NCBI GenBank assembly: GCA_029862185.1
Contig: JAOTXX010000004.1
Coordinates: 1 to 64,000, forward strand
Direction: 5' to 3'
Length of the DNA stretch: 64,000 nucleotides
Source of the DNA: Myxococcales bacterium
Lineage (GTDB): Bacteria; Myxococcota_A; Polyangia; Polyangiales; Houyiibacteriaceae
The position numbers and the translations under genes were made by a program. Shown piece after piece: positions 47,930 through 55,480 of this stretch. Below the pieces are notes generated by a model. It had not been told where the DNA came from. It worked only from the letters and a program-made list of their open reading frames with translations, and made no database searches. Position 1 is the first letter of the stretch; every line of letters starts with the position of its first letter.

Positions 47930-50218
47930 GTGGCAAGGTTGTTCATGTTCCGGTTGAGCGCAGCGTTTGCGGCCGTGGTTGGTATCGTTCTGGCGTTCAT
48001 CCCTCTCCTCGCCGTGCACGGGGTGGAGAGCGCCCTGGCCCTTGGCCTGCTTCTCCCGCCGTGGGTGGCGGCGACGGCAGCCCGCTACACCGAACGGCAC
48101 CGCGGTCTCCGAGGCGTCGATCTCATCTTCCGAACGGTCGGCATGGGCTTGCTGATTTGGTTTATCCCGTTCGTGCTGCTCGTGGTCAGCTCGCTGCGAA
48201 CGCGGCAGTGCGCGCCAGCCGAGGGTCTCGCCTTCATGGTGCTGGGCCCGGCGCTCGGCTGCGTGCTCGCTGCCTGCACCGGCGTATGGGTCGCCGGGGC
48301 AACGAGGCTGCCGCGCTCGGCTCCATGGCTCGCGGCCGCCGTGCCTCTCGGCTCCGCGATGCTTGGGCTTTGGGCATTTTACTCGACGCCAACGGTCTAC
48401 GTGTTTGGCGCGTTCGCGGGCTACTTCCCGGGTGCGATTTACGACGACCTCGTCCAGATTCCAACCCGCTACCTCACCTACCGAGCCACGATGCTCGTTG
48501 CCGTGCTCTCGCTCGCCGTCCTGTTTGATGCCCTCTGGGACCCGACATCCGGGACGCTCGGCCTCCGCAGCCGGGGTAGCTCGCGGGTTGGTGCGATTGC
48601 GGTCTGTATCGGGGCCTTGGGCGTCGTCGCTACGTCGTATTGGCAAGGCAACCAGCTCGGGCACTCGGTGAGCGAGGAGTATCTGCTCGAGCGGCTCGGA
48701 AAGACCGAGCGTGGGGCGCATTGCATCGCGCACATGCCGCGCGAAACGCTTCCCGACGACGCCATTCGCTTGCTGGAAGACTGCGACTTTCAGGTCGAGC
48801 GCGTTCGATCCCTCACTGGTCTCTCGTCCAAGGAGCCGGTGACCGCCTATTTCTTTCGGAGCCAGAAGGAAAAGAAAGACCTCATCGGCGTAGGGCGTAC
48901 GCTGATCGCCAAGCCCTGGCGACGCGAGGTCTATCTGCAAATGTCGCACTGGCCGCATCCGGTGCTCGGACACGAAGTCGTGCATGCGGTGCTCGAGGAG
49001 GCCGGACGCGGACCTTTCGCGATCGCAGGGACTCTGGGCGGCCTGGTCCCGAACCCCGGCATCGTCGAAGGCGCCGCGGTCGCCCTAGCCTGGGACATCC
49101 GGGACGACCTCGACCCCGACCAGTGGTCCAGGATCATGATGGACCGAAACGAGCTTCCTTCGGCATCCGCCGTCATGAGCGTGCGCTTCAGCGCGCTCCC
49201 CGCACGGCGCGCATACATGGCCGCCGGGTCCCTGATTCGCTTCCTGATTGCAACCCGGGGGATGGAAGCACTTCTCGAATCGTACCATCGCGGCACGGTC
49301 GACGACTTGGATGAGCTCGAAGCAGACTGGCGCGCCTACATCGAGGAAGTCCCGGTGACGCCGACGGAGCGCGGCGTGGCCGAGGTGGCGCTGGCAAGGC
49401 CGAGCATCTTCTCGTCGGTCTGTCCTCACGAGCTCGCAAAGCTGAGGGCCGACCTTGCCGGCGACGCAGCCGCCCGCGACGACCTCCGTACGATCGAGAC
49501 CTGTCGCGCCATTCTGGACATCGACGAGCAGGAGGCGCAGGCCCGGGCAATCCTGGTAGGCGCCCTGGCTCGCAACGGGCGCGACGCCGAGGCACTGGCC
49601 ACGCTCGATGCGCTGCGGGCCACGATGAACGCCCCGAAGCCAATCGTGGCAGCCGCCCTGGAGCAGTACGCCGATGCGCATTGGACGCTCGGCAACTTGG
49701 CGGAGGCCGACGCGCTCTATGGGGAGCTGCTGAACATCCCGCGCACCGATGGCGCGGCCCGCCAAAGCGAAGTGAAGAAGCTCGCCCTCGAAGCCACCGA
49801 CCCGGAGCGCAAGCTTTTCTACGAGATCTTTCTCGGCCGGTCACCGAGCCCGGTCGTCGTTCACCTGGCACATTCGCTGGCAGCGATTCGGAACGATGGC
49901 CTCGGGCAATATCTCGAGGCCCGGCAGCTGATGGGGGCGAATCGCTACGCGCTCGCGCTTCCACTGCTCCAAGATGCGAAGCGGCTCGGATTGCCGAGCG
50001 TACGCCTCGATCACGAGCTGAGCCGCCTTCTCGGCATCGCGTTCTTCGCACTCGGTGATTACGGCCAATCCGCGGCGACTTGGAGGGCTCGCGCCGGAAT
50101 CAGCCGCGCCGCCCAGGCGGAAGCGCAGCGCTGGCTCGAACGAATCGACTACGCGCAGACCCGTGCTGTCAGTCCCGCGTTGCCAGATCCATCGTCGGCT
50201 CCCCCAGCTGCGCCTTGA
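47930..50218 (+). CDS. Polytopic membrane protein with gluzincin-like HExxH motif and TPR-like tail
   Basis: This protein of about 762 aa has several N-terminal membrane helices (residues 5-240). A soluble segment contains HEVVH (348-352) and, 28 residues on, GIVEGAAVALA (Glu380). This H-E-x-x-H plus Glu layout is the zinc site of MA-clan (gluzincin) peptidases. The C-terminal 270 residues are Ala/Leu-rich helical repeats with TPR character. It follows the Ser-less Lon by 3 nt and is probably co-expressed with it. The start is GTG 47930 or ATG 47945. I know no named family for the whole protein. Confidence 0.7.
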   Translation: MARLFMFRLSAAFAAVVGIVLAFIPLLAVHGVESALALGLLLPPWVAATAARYTERHRGLRGVDLIFRTVGMGLLIWFIPFVLLVVSSLRTRQCAPAEGLAFMVLGPALGCVLAACTGVWVAGATRLPRSAPWLAAAVPLGSAMLGLWAFYSTPTVYVFGAFAGYFPGAIYDDLVQIPTRYLTYRATMLVAVLSLAVLFDALWDPTSGTLGLRSRGSSRVGAIAVCIGALGVVATSYWQGNQLGHSVSEEYLLERLGKTERGAHCIAHMPRETLPDDAIRLLEDCDFQVERVRSLTGLSSKEPVTAYFFRSQKEKKDLIGVGRTLIAKPWRREVYLQMSHWPHPVLGHEVVHAVLEEAGRGPFAIAGTLGGLVPNPGIVEGAAVALAWDIRDDLDPDQWSRIMMDRNELPSASAVMSVRFSALPARRAYMAAGSLIRFLIATRGMEALLESYHRGTVDDLDELEADWRAYIEEVPVTPTERGVAEVALARPSIFSSVCPHELAKLRADLAGDAAARDDLRTIETCRAILDIDEQEAQARAILVGALARNGRDAEALATLDALRATMNAPKPIVAAALEQYADAHWTLGNLAEADALYGELLNIPRTDGAARQSEVKKLALEATDPERKLFYEIFLGRSPSPVVVHLAHSLAAIRNDGLGQYLEARQLMGANRYALALPLLQDAKRLGLPSVRLDHELSRLLGIAFFALGDYGQSAATWRARAGISRAAQAEAQRWLERIDYAQTRAVSPALPDPSSAPPAAP

Positions 50219-51035
50219 TGTGAGCTGCAATGGAACAGTCGGCGGTGACGATGGGATCGCCAGCCGCTTTGGCAGGGTCCACCTTGGGTCCGATTTGGCT
50301 GCGGACCGTAATCAAACGGCCCCGATTTTCGGTCCGCGAACGCAAGACGAGCTTGTCCTGCTCGAGGTCCCAGAGGAAGACGTCGACCGGATCCCGTAGC
50401 CGGCTCTTGCCCTGCACCAACAGAAGAAGGAAATAGTCGACGGGCACGCGCTTCTGGAGAGCTGGGAGCTCCCGCTCGATCGCCCGGGCGAGCTGCTCTT
50501 CGCGCACGGAGAGCCGCTGCATGTCGTTCGTCTCGTGGATTCGCGCGAGCCACTTGGAGGTCAGGACTTCCGGCACGTCGGAAAGCGTCGAAAGGCGCGT
50601 CAACTCCAGACCCAGGCAGGGCCCGATCGCGTCCTCCATTTCGGTCTCGATCGCGGTTTGTAACGCCTCCACGGAAGCGAGCTCCGGCGCGCGGACCTTC
50701 AGGTACACCACCTCCTCCTCATGAAGGGCAGAAAGTCGCACCTGGGCCTCCACCAAGCGGTTCGCCGCTCCGGATTTGGCCCCAAGGGCCTTCTCCTCGA
50801 GCTCTGCACGCGTGGCCTGGAGCTCGTCGAGAACCGGTGCGACCCGCTCGGCGTGCAGCGCCTGGATGCGGCTTCTGAGCTCGTCGGCCCGGACCTTCTG
50901 ACGCCAGAAATACGCGCCCGCGATGAGCGCGCCGAGCAAGACGACGGAACCGATACGCGCCCACGGAAGGCGTGGCCGGTATCGGTTGGTGCGAATGCCG
51001 TCGAACTCGGCAGGAGTGAGCTCTGACGGCTCCAT
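50169..51035 (-). CDS. Single-pass membrane protein downstream of TolQ/TolR genes
   Basis: This 288-aa protein has one membrane helix (GSVVLLGALIAGAYFW, about residues 29-45) and a following helical, probably coiled-coil region rich in Glu, Arg and Leu. The C-terminal part has VDVFLWDLEQDKLVLRSR. No known family is recognised. It is the last gene of the minus-strand TolQ-TolR-TolR operon, 24 nt after a TolR gene, so it may be a motor accessory. Its 3' end overlaps the convergent membrane-protein gene by 50 bp. Confidence 0.65.
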   Translation of the reverse strand: MEPSELTPAEFDGIRTNRYRPRLPWARIGSVVLLGALIAGAYFWRQKVRADELRSRIQALHAERVAPVLDELQATRAELEEKALGAKSGAANRLVEAQVRLSALHEEEVVYLKVRAPELASVEALQTAIETEMEDAIGPCLGLELTRLSTLSDVPEVLTSKWLARIHETNDMQRLSVREEQLARAIERELPALQKRVPVDYFLLLLVQGKSRLRDPVDVFLWDLEQDKLVLRSRTENRGRLITVRSQIGPKVDPAKAAGDPIVTADCSIAAHIKAQLGEPTMDLATRD

Positions 51036-51059
51036 GCGCTGAAGCTTACTGGAAGTTCG

Positions 51060-51593
51060 TTACTCGCGCTGGTTCACGGCAAAGCTGACGTTGCCGTAGC
51101 CCGCGGCGGCAGCCGAGAACATGACCTTCTTCACGACTCGGAAGTCGATGTTGCGGTCCGCCTGAACGATGACTTGGCCTGCGAACGGCTCCGAAGGATG
51201 AATCGTCTCCCACTTGCGCTTCTCCGCCTCGAGGCCCGCAATGAGCGGTTCGATGCGATCGACTTGTGCCGACTGCCCTTGCGTCTGTGTGTCGGCGACC
51301 CTGCTGCCGTCGAGCGTGATCACCCGCTCGTCGACCGCGACGATCGGCGAGATTGCGATCTGCTCGGTGTTCTTGGCATCCGGCATCGTGATGGTCGGCT
51401 GCTGCGCGATCAGCTCGCCCGAAGCCGAGAAGGACATGAGCAGGAAGATCACGAGAACGATCAGGAAATCGATGAACGGAATCAGCGGGATCTGGTGGTC
51501 CACCGCCTTGCGCGCATGGCCCGAAACGCGTTCGCGCACGAACTTCAGCGGGATGTGACGGAGCAGCTCTGGTTCTGGCCGTTTGATCGCCAT
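51060..51593 (-). CDS. ExbD/TolR family biopolymer transport protein (second TolR)
   Basis: This 177-aa inner-membrane protein has one helix containing the conserved acidic residue (PLIPFIDFLIVLVIFLLMS) that conducts protons in TolQR/ExbBD motors. A periplasmic domain follows, ending VVKKVMFSAAAAGYGNVSFAV. I chose ATG 51593, preceded by a GGGGGG tract, instead of the track start 32 codons earlier. It is third in the operon TolQ-TolR-TolR. Confidence 0.88.
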   Translation of the reverse strand: MAIKRPEPELLRHIPLKFVRERVSGHARKAVDHQIPLIPFIDFLIVLVIFLLMSFSASGELIAQQPTITMPDAKNTEQIAISPIVAVDERVITLDGSRVADTQTQGQSAQVDRIEPLIAGLEAEKRKWETIHPSEPFAGQVIVQADRNIDFRVVKKVMFSAAAAGYGNVSFAVNQRE

Positions 51594-51603
51594 GGTTTCC
51601 CCC

Positions 51604-52095
51604 CTACAGGAATGCAGCTCCGTCGGCCATCGACAGGGTGGTGAAGCCCGCCGCTGCCGCAATGTCCATTGCACGAATGACGTCCTCATACCGCACGCCG
51701 TCTTCTGGCGCGACGATCAAGTCGTCACGCTTGTCCCAAGCCTGCTTCCACTGCGCGAGCTTGGTTTCCAGCTCGTCGATGTCGAACTCCTTTTGGTCCG
51801 CCACGACGCGCTTGCTGATGTCGATGCTCTCGCCGGCCGACGACCCCAGCACGTAGCCGGAGTTCCGAACCTGCAGGATTAGCTTCACTTTTTCGTCCTC
51901 TGGGGGCGCGTCTTCCGTCGAAGCCTGGCCTGGGACTTGCTGATTGGCGTTCATCGCGGCGAGCTGGTTCCAGACCGCGGTGGCCAGCAAGAACATGACG
52001 CAGCAAAGAAGAAGATCGATGAACGGAATCAGGGGGATCTCCTGATTGACCGCCTTCTTTCCGGAGTTCCCCCCGCCACTATCGATTGCAGCCAT
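51604..52095 (-). CDS. ExbD/TolR family biopolymer transport protein (first TolR)
   Basis: This 163-aa protein has one membrane helix with the proton-path Asp (IPLIPFIDLLLCCVMFLLAT) and a periplasmic domain ending DVIRAMDIAAAAGFTTLSM. It is 8 nt downstream of the TolQ-like gene. It differs enough from its neighbour at 51060 to be a distinct subunit, as in AglQ and AglS of the Myxococcus gliding motor. Confidence 0.88.
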   Translation of the reverse strand: MAAIDSGGGNSGKKAVNQEIPLIPFIDLLLCCVMFLLATAVWNQLAAMNANQQVPGQASTEDAPPEDEKVKLILQVRNSGYVLGSSAGESIDISKRVVADQKEFDIDELETKLAQWKQAWDKRDDLIVAPEDGVRYEDVIRAMDIAAAAGFTTLSMADGAAFL

Positions 52096-52103
52096 CTGGC
52101 CCG

Positions 52104-52754
52104 TTACTCCGCGGGAAGATTCTGAAGATCGACCTTCGAGCGGTTGCCCACCACCAGGTTGAGAACCTGTACGGTGGCCGCGTTGATGTCGTCGATGATC
52201 CTCTGAGTCTTGCCGTTGAGAAGGCCCATCATCAGAAGCGCAAAGACCGCGGTGATCAGACCGAATGCGGTGCAGTTCATCGCTTCCTCGATGCCCTTGG
52301 CCAAGCCGGTTGCCTTACTTGCCGCGTCGGCCTTGGCAACCTCACCGAATGCAGTGATGAGACCGACGACCGTTCCGAACAGACCGCAGAGCATGCCGAC
52401 GTTTGCGAGCAGACCTAGGTACGGCGTGCGCCGTTCGATCAGTGGGAGCTCCTTGAGCGCCGCCTCATCCATGGCCGCTTGAACTTCGGCATCGGGGCGG
52501 TTCACTTTGAGCAAACCCTGCTTGACGATGCGCGCGAGCGGATTGTGCTCGGCGGAGCACACCTTGATCGCTCCCGCCACGTCTCCGGCGGTGATGCACT
52601 TCTGCATCTTTGCGATGAACTCGTCCTTGTCGATCGACGCTTTGTAGAGATACATCGCGCGCTCGATCGTGAACCCGATTGCAAACACCAGACAAACGAG
52701 GATTAGCCACATCGCCCATCCGCCTGCTTCAAAGTGGTACGCCAATTTGGCCAT
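52104..52754 (-). CDS. MotA/TolQ/ExbB proton channel family protein
   Basis: This 216-aa protein has three predicted membrane helices: near the N-terminus (WAMWLILVCLVFAIGFTIER), YLGLLANVGMLCGLFGTVVGLITAF, and FGLITAVFALLMMGLLNG. GLFGTVVGL is the family motif. With the two TolR-like proteins downstream it would form a proton-driven stator or energiser complex. A consensus promoter lies 150 nt upstream on the minus strand. Confidence 0.9.
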   Translation of the reverse strand: MAKLAYHFEAGGWAMWLILVCLVFAIGFTIERAMYLYKASIDKDEFIAKMQKCITAGDVAGAIKVCSAEHNPLARIVKQGLLKVNRPDAEVQAAMDEAALKELPLIERRTPYLGLLANVGMLCGLFGTVVGLITAFGEVAKADAASKATGLAKGIEEAMNCTAFGLITAVFALLMMGLLNGKTQRIIDDINAATVQVLNLVVGNRSKVDLQNLPAE

Positions 52755-52902
52755 CTTATTACTGCCTCCTGCGAACTTTACTTCGACAGTGTTATCCGGA
52801 CCCCGAGTGAGTACGGTTCGATCCCCATCACTGTCTTCTGATTAAAACTCGCTGCTCCCCCCAGAACAGTAAGCAATTCCATGGTTTGCTCACTACATAG
52901 GG

Positions 52903-52930
52903 ATGATAACGGTTGGATCCAGCAAGTCAA
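52903..52930 (-). promoter_or_regulatory. Sigma70-type promoter for minus-strand TolQR operon
   Basis: On the minus strand TTGACT (52930-52925), a 16-bp spacer and TATCAT (52908-52903) form a near-consensus promoter. The predicted leader to the ATG at 52754 is about 140 nt. This is the clearest promoter in the window. Confidence 0.65.
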
Positions 52931-53009
52931 CATCGTGCCCGGTACAGTCCCTTAGAAACCCCGGCCGTGGCGAGCTTGGGTGCAAAAAGCGGAAAAAGCT
53001 GTAGTCGCG

Positions 53010-53039
53010 TTGACAACTTCGCGGGGGGTGGGGTAGCTT
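53010..53039 (+). promoter_or_regulatory. Sigma70-type promoter for plus-strand TolQR operon
   Basis: TTGACA (53010-53015), an 18-bp spacer and TAGCTT (53034-53039) would start a transcript about 140 nt before the ATG at 53188. It mirrors the promoter at 52903-52930. The 430-bp gap between the two operons otherwise holds only leaders; no small gene is convincing. Confidence 0.55.
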
Positions 53040-53187
53040 GCCCATCGGTTAAGGGGTTCGTCCCAACAGTCGTAATGATTTCAACGGATTCCGGCTTACG
53101 GGGTCCGAATTTCAGTGGGGCTGGAGGGTAGCGAAAACAGAGGGGTTTTCTCGCCAAATCAACGGCGAGCCGGAGGGAGCCGCAGGC

Positions 53188-53820
53188 ATGCATGAGATTT
53201 GGGAGGCACTGCTCGAAGGTGCTCCGTTTTCGTTCGTCAATCTCGGTGTTCTCGCGTTTGGGGTGGGCATCATCATCGATCGCGCCTGGTATATCCGGAT
53301 GAACTACAGCGTGGATGCCGCCGAGTTCATGAACCGAATCCGAAAGCTCGTGCAGGCGGGAAACATCGATCGCGCGATTCGACAGTGCGAGGCGAAGGCC
53401 GTTCCACTGCTCGAGGTCGTCAAATCCGGGCTGACCCAGGTCAACCGCGGCGAAGAAGCCGTCATCGCCTCGATGGAAGAAAAGATGTCGGAGGTGATCC
53501 CCGCGCTCGAGAAGCGAACGGGCTCGCTCTGGACGCTGGCCAACATCGCGACGCTCATCGGCCTGCTCGGCACCATCAGCGGTCTGATCCGCGCCTTCAA
53601 GGCGGTCGGTACGATCGACGACCCGTCGCAGAAGACGGCGCTGCTTTCGGCCGGTATCGCCGAGGCCATGTGGAACACATTCCTCGGTCTTTTGATCGCG
53701 GTGATCTTCATGGTTGCTCACCTCGTGCTTCACGGGCTCACCAAGCGACACAAGCACGAAATGGAAAAGGTCACGATGCAGCTGGAAAACCTCCTCACGC
53801 TGCGCCGGCAAGGCGGCTGA
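53188..53820 (+). CDS. MotA/TolQ/ExbB proton channel family protein
   Basis: This 210-aa protein has the same layout as the gene at 52104: an N-terminal helix (FVNLGVLAFGVGIIIDRAWYI), TLANIATLIGLLGTISGLIRAF, and MWNTFLGLLIAVIFMVAHLVLHG. GLLGTISGL is the family motif. GGAGGGAG precedes the ATG. It heads a second TolQ-TolR-TolR set transcribed away from the first. Confidence 0.9.
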   Translation: MHEIWEALLEGAPFSFVNLGVLAFGVGIIIDRAWYIRMNYSVDAAEFMNRIRKLVQAGNIDRAIRQCEAKAVPLLEVVKSGLTQVNRGEEAVIASMEEKMSEVIPALEKRTGSLWTLANIATLIGLLGTISGLIRAFKAVGTIDDPSQKTALLSAGIAEAMWNTFLGLLIAVIFMVAHLVLHGLTKRHKHEMEKVTMQLENLLTLRRQGG

Positions 53821-53832
53821 TCGGGCCCGGCC

Positions 53833-54390
53833 ATGCCCGCACGACTGACACCACGCCAACGAGCCTACGTCCGGAAGCGAACGCGCATTCCCGACCTCGA
53901 TCCGTCCGAGACCAGCGAGGAGCTGAACATCGTTCCGTTTTTGGACATCGTCGTGAACATCGTCATGTTCTTGTTGATGACTCTGACGACAATCGCCTTC
54001 TTTTCGCAGGTCGAAGCGGCGCTCCCCGAATATCACAAAGGCGGGATCGGAAAGCGCGCAGCGGCGGATGAAGCCCTCAACTTGAACGTCACGGTAACGC
54101 GCGAAGGGGTCGTCGTCTCTGGGACGGGCGGCAAGCTCGCGCGGGGATGCACGACCACGGCGCCTGGCAAGGTCATCACCGTGCCCGCCGGAATGAACGG
54201 CGAACATGACTGGACGGCGCTGACCACCTGCGTGAGTCGCGTCAAAAAGCAGTTCGAAGACGAAACGCGGGTCACGATCAGCGCAGACCCCGAAGTGCCG
54301 TATGAAGATCTGATCGCCGCCATGGATGCCGTCCGAGGTGACGAAAGCGAGCTGTTCCCTGAAGTTTTGCTTTCGGCGGGGATTCGATAG
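53833..54390 (+). CDS. ExbD/TolR family biopolymer transport protein
   Basis: This 185-aa protein has a single helix with the proton-path Asp (LNIVPFLDIVVNIVMFLLMTL) and a periplasmic domain with PYEDLIAAMDAVRG. Compared with ordinary TolR it has an extra loop with two Cys residues (GCTTTAPGK, TTCVSRV) that could form a disulfide. Its stop overlaps the next start (TAGTG). Confidence 0.88.
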   Translation: MPARLTPRQRAYVRKRTRIPDLDPSETSEELNIVPFLDIVVNIVMFLLMTLTTIAFFSQVEAALPEYHKGGIGKRAAADEALNLNVTVTREGVVVSGTGGKLARGCTTTAPGKVITVPAGMNGEHDWTALTTCVSRVKKQFEDETRVTISADPEVPYEDLIAAMDAVRGDESELFPEVLLSAGIR

Positions 54391-54992
54391 TGGCAAACGA
54401 GCGCAATAGGCCGTCGCGCCCCTCCCTCGCACCGCCCGTCGCAGAGAAGTCCGTCTCGATGTCTTATGTGAATCGCGTGGTCCGCGCGAAGCTGCGCCGC
54501 CGCGCCGAGCCTGAGCACTTCGGGCTCAACATCTACCCGATGATGGACATGCTCACGATCCTGCTGGTCTACATGATGGCGATCTTCGCGACGTCGTCCG
54601 CAGCGGCGGTTCAGGAGAGCAGTGAGCTGAAGATTCCCTATTCGACCTCCAAGGTGGAGCTGAGCGACGCCATTTCCGTTCAGATCTCACGCAGCGGGGT
54701 AGTCGTCGACGGCAAATCCGTCCTCGAGCTCCGCAACGGGATCGTCGACCCCAGCCTCAAACAAGGCGGTAGCAGCGGCTTCCTGATTACGCCGCTGTAC
54801 AAAACGCTGGGCGAAATCCGCGACCGAAAGAAGCGAACGGCGCAGCGCTTCGCAAATCAGCCATTCGTCGGCGACGTGCAAATCATCGCCGATAAACGGA
54901 CCCCGTACCGGACGCTGAGCGAAGTGATTTACACACTCGGGCAGACCGAGTTTAAGAATCTGCGCTTCGTGGTGAACAAGAAGACGGAGTAG
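54390..54992 (+). CDS. ExbD/TolR family biopolymer transport protein
   Basis: This 200-aa protein has a long cytoplasmic N-terminus and one helix with LNIYPMMDMLTILLVYMMAIF, where the Asp of the proton path is kept. The periplasmic domain ends RTLSEVIYTLGQTEFKNLRFVV. The GTG start overlaps the preceding stop. It completes the second TolQ-TolR-TolR set. A repeat element starts within a few bases of its stop codon. Confidence 0.88.
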   Translation: MANERNRPSRPSLAPPVAEKSVSMSYVNRVVRAKLRRRAEPEHFGLNIYPMMDMLTILLVYMMAIFATSSAAAVQESSELKIPYSTSKVELSDAISVQISRSGVVVDGKSVLELRNGIVDPSLKQGGSSGFLITPLYKTLGEIRDRKKRTAQRFANQPFVGDVQIIADKRTPYRTLSEVIYTLGQTEFKNLRFVVNKKTE

Positions 54993-54994
54993 GC

Positions 54995-55400
54995 GCCGGG
55001 CATACCGGGGCGCGGAAAAAAGCGCGACACGGGGCTGCGTCGAACGGCTCGGCTTGCATTTGTGGTCGGATGCACTTGGGAGCTTTGACCACGCAAGCCT
55101 CGCCTCGGCGCGCGCGCCAATCCGCGGTGGTTGCTGTCTTGCGGATTGTCACTTGCGACGTCGACTCCGCCCCATATCGCGCTTTTTTCCGCGCCCCTCC
55201 ATACGGAGACATGTCGAACCGCGTTCCTCCGTACGGAGCCATCCAGACACGTTCCAAAGGAGCGCCTCAAGCCATGCGCGGTAGCGCGAGCCCGAAGGGC
55301 GAAGCCCGGCGCGAACGCGCCGGCAAGGCGGAGCGCAGCGACCGCCGCGCCAGGGAGGATTACGGGTGGGGGTGGGCGGGCGGTGTAACCAAACCCAACC
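54995..55400. mobile_element. Second copy of the inverted-repeat element, one end missing
   Basis: Read on the minus strand this matches the body of 32916-33337, for example GGAGTCGACGTC, GGCGAGGCTTGC and CAAGCCGAGCCGTTCGA in the same order. It ends at 55341-55396 with the terminal repeat CCGCGCCAGGGAGGATTACGGG. The opposite end, next to the exbD stop, lacks that repeat, so this copy is truncated. A short degenerate second piece (AGCGCGAGCCCGAAG) lies at 55449-55490 and touches the end of the E2 gene. The 490-bp gap holds no convincing gene. Confidence 0.7.
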
Positions 55401-55480
55401 ACGCCCCAAGCCCAGCAACCCCCCACACCACACCCGCGGCAGCGCGAGCCCGAAGCGCGAAGCACGGCGCAAAGCGCCGC

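Noticed and set aside
47405-48985. 526-aa minus-strand ORF
   Set aside because: Overlaps the Lon-like and membrane-protein genes. It is rich in Arg, Glu and His with no hydrophobic or domain structure, as expected of an antisense frame.
52927-54432. 501-aa minus-strand ORF
   Set aside because: Covers the whole plus-strand TolQ-TolR pair in antisense, with no family features.
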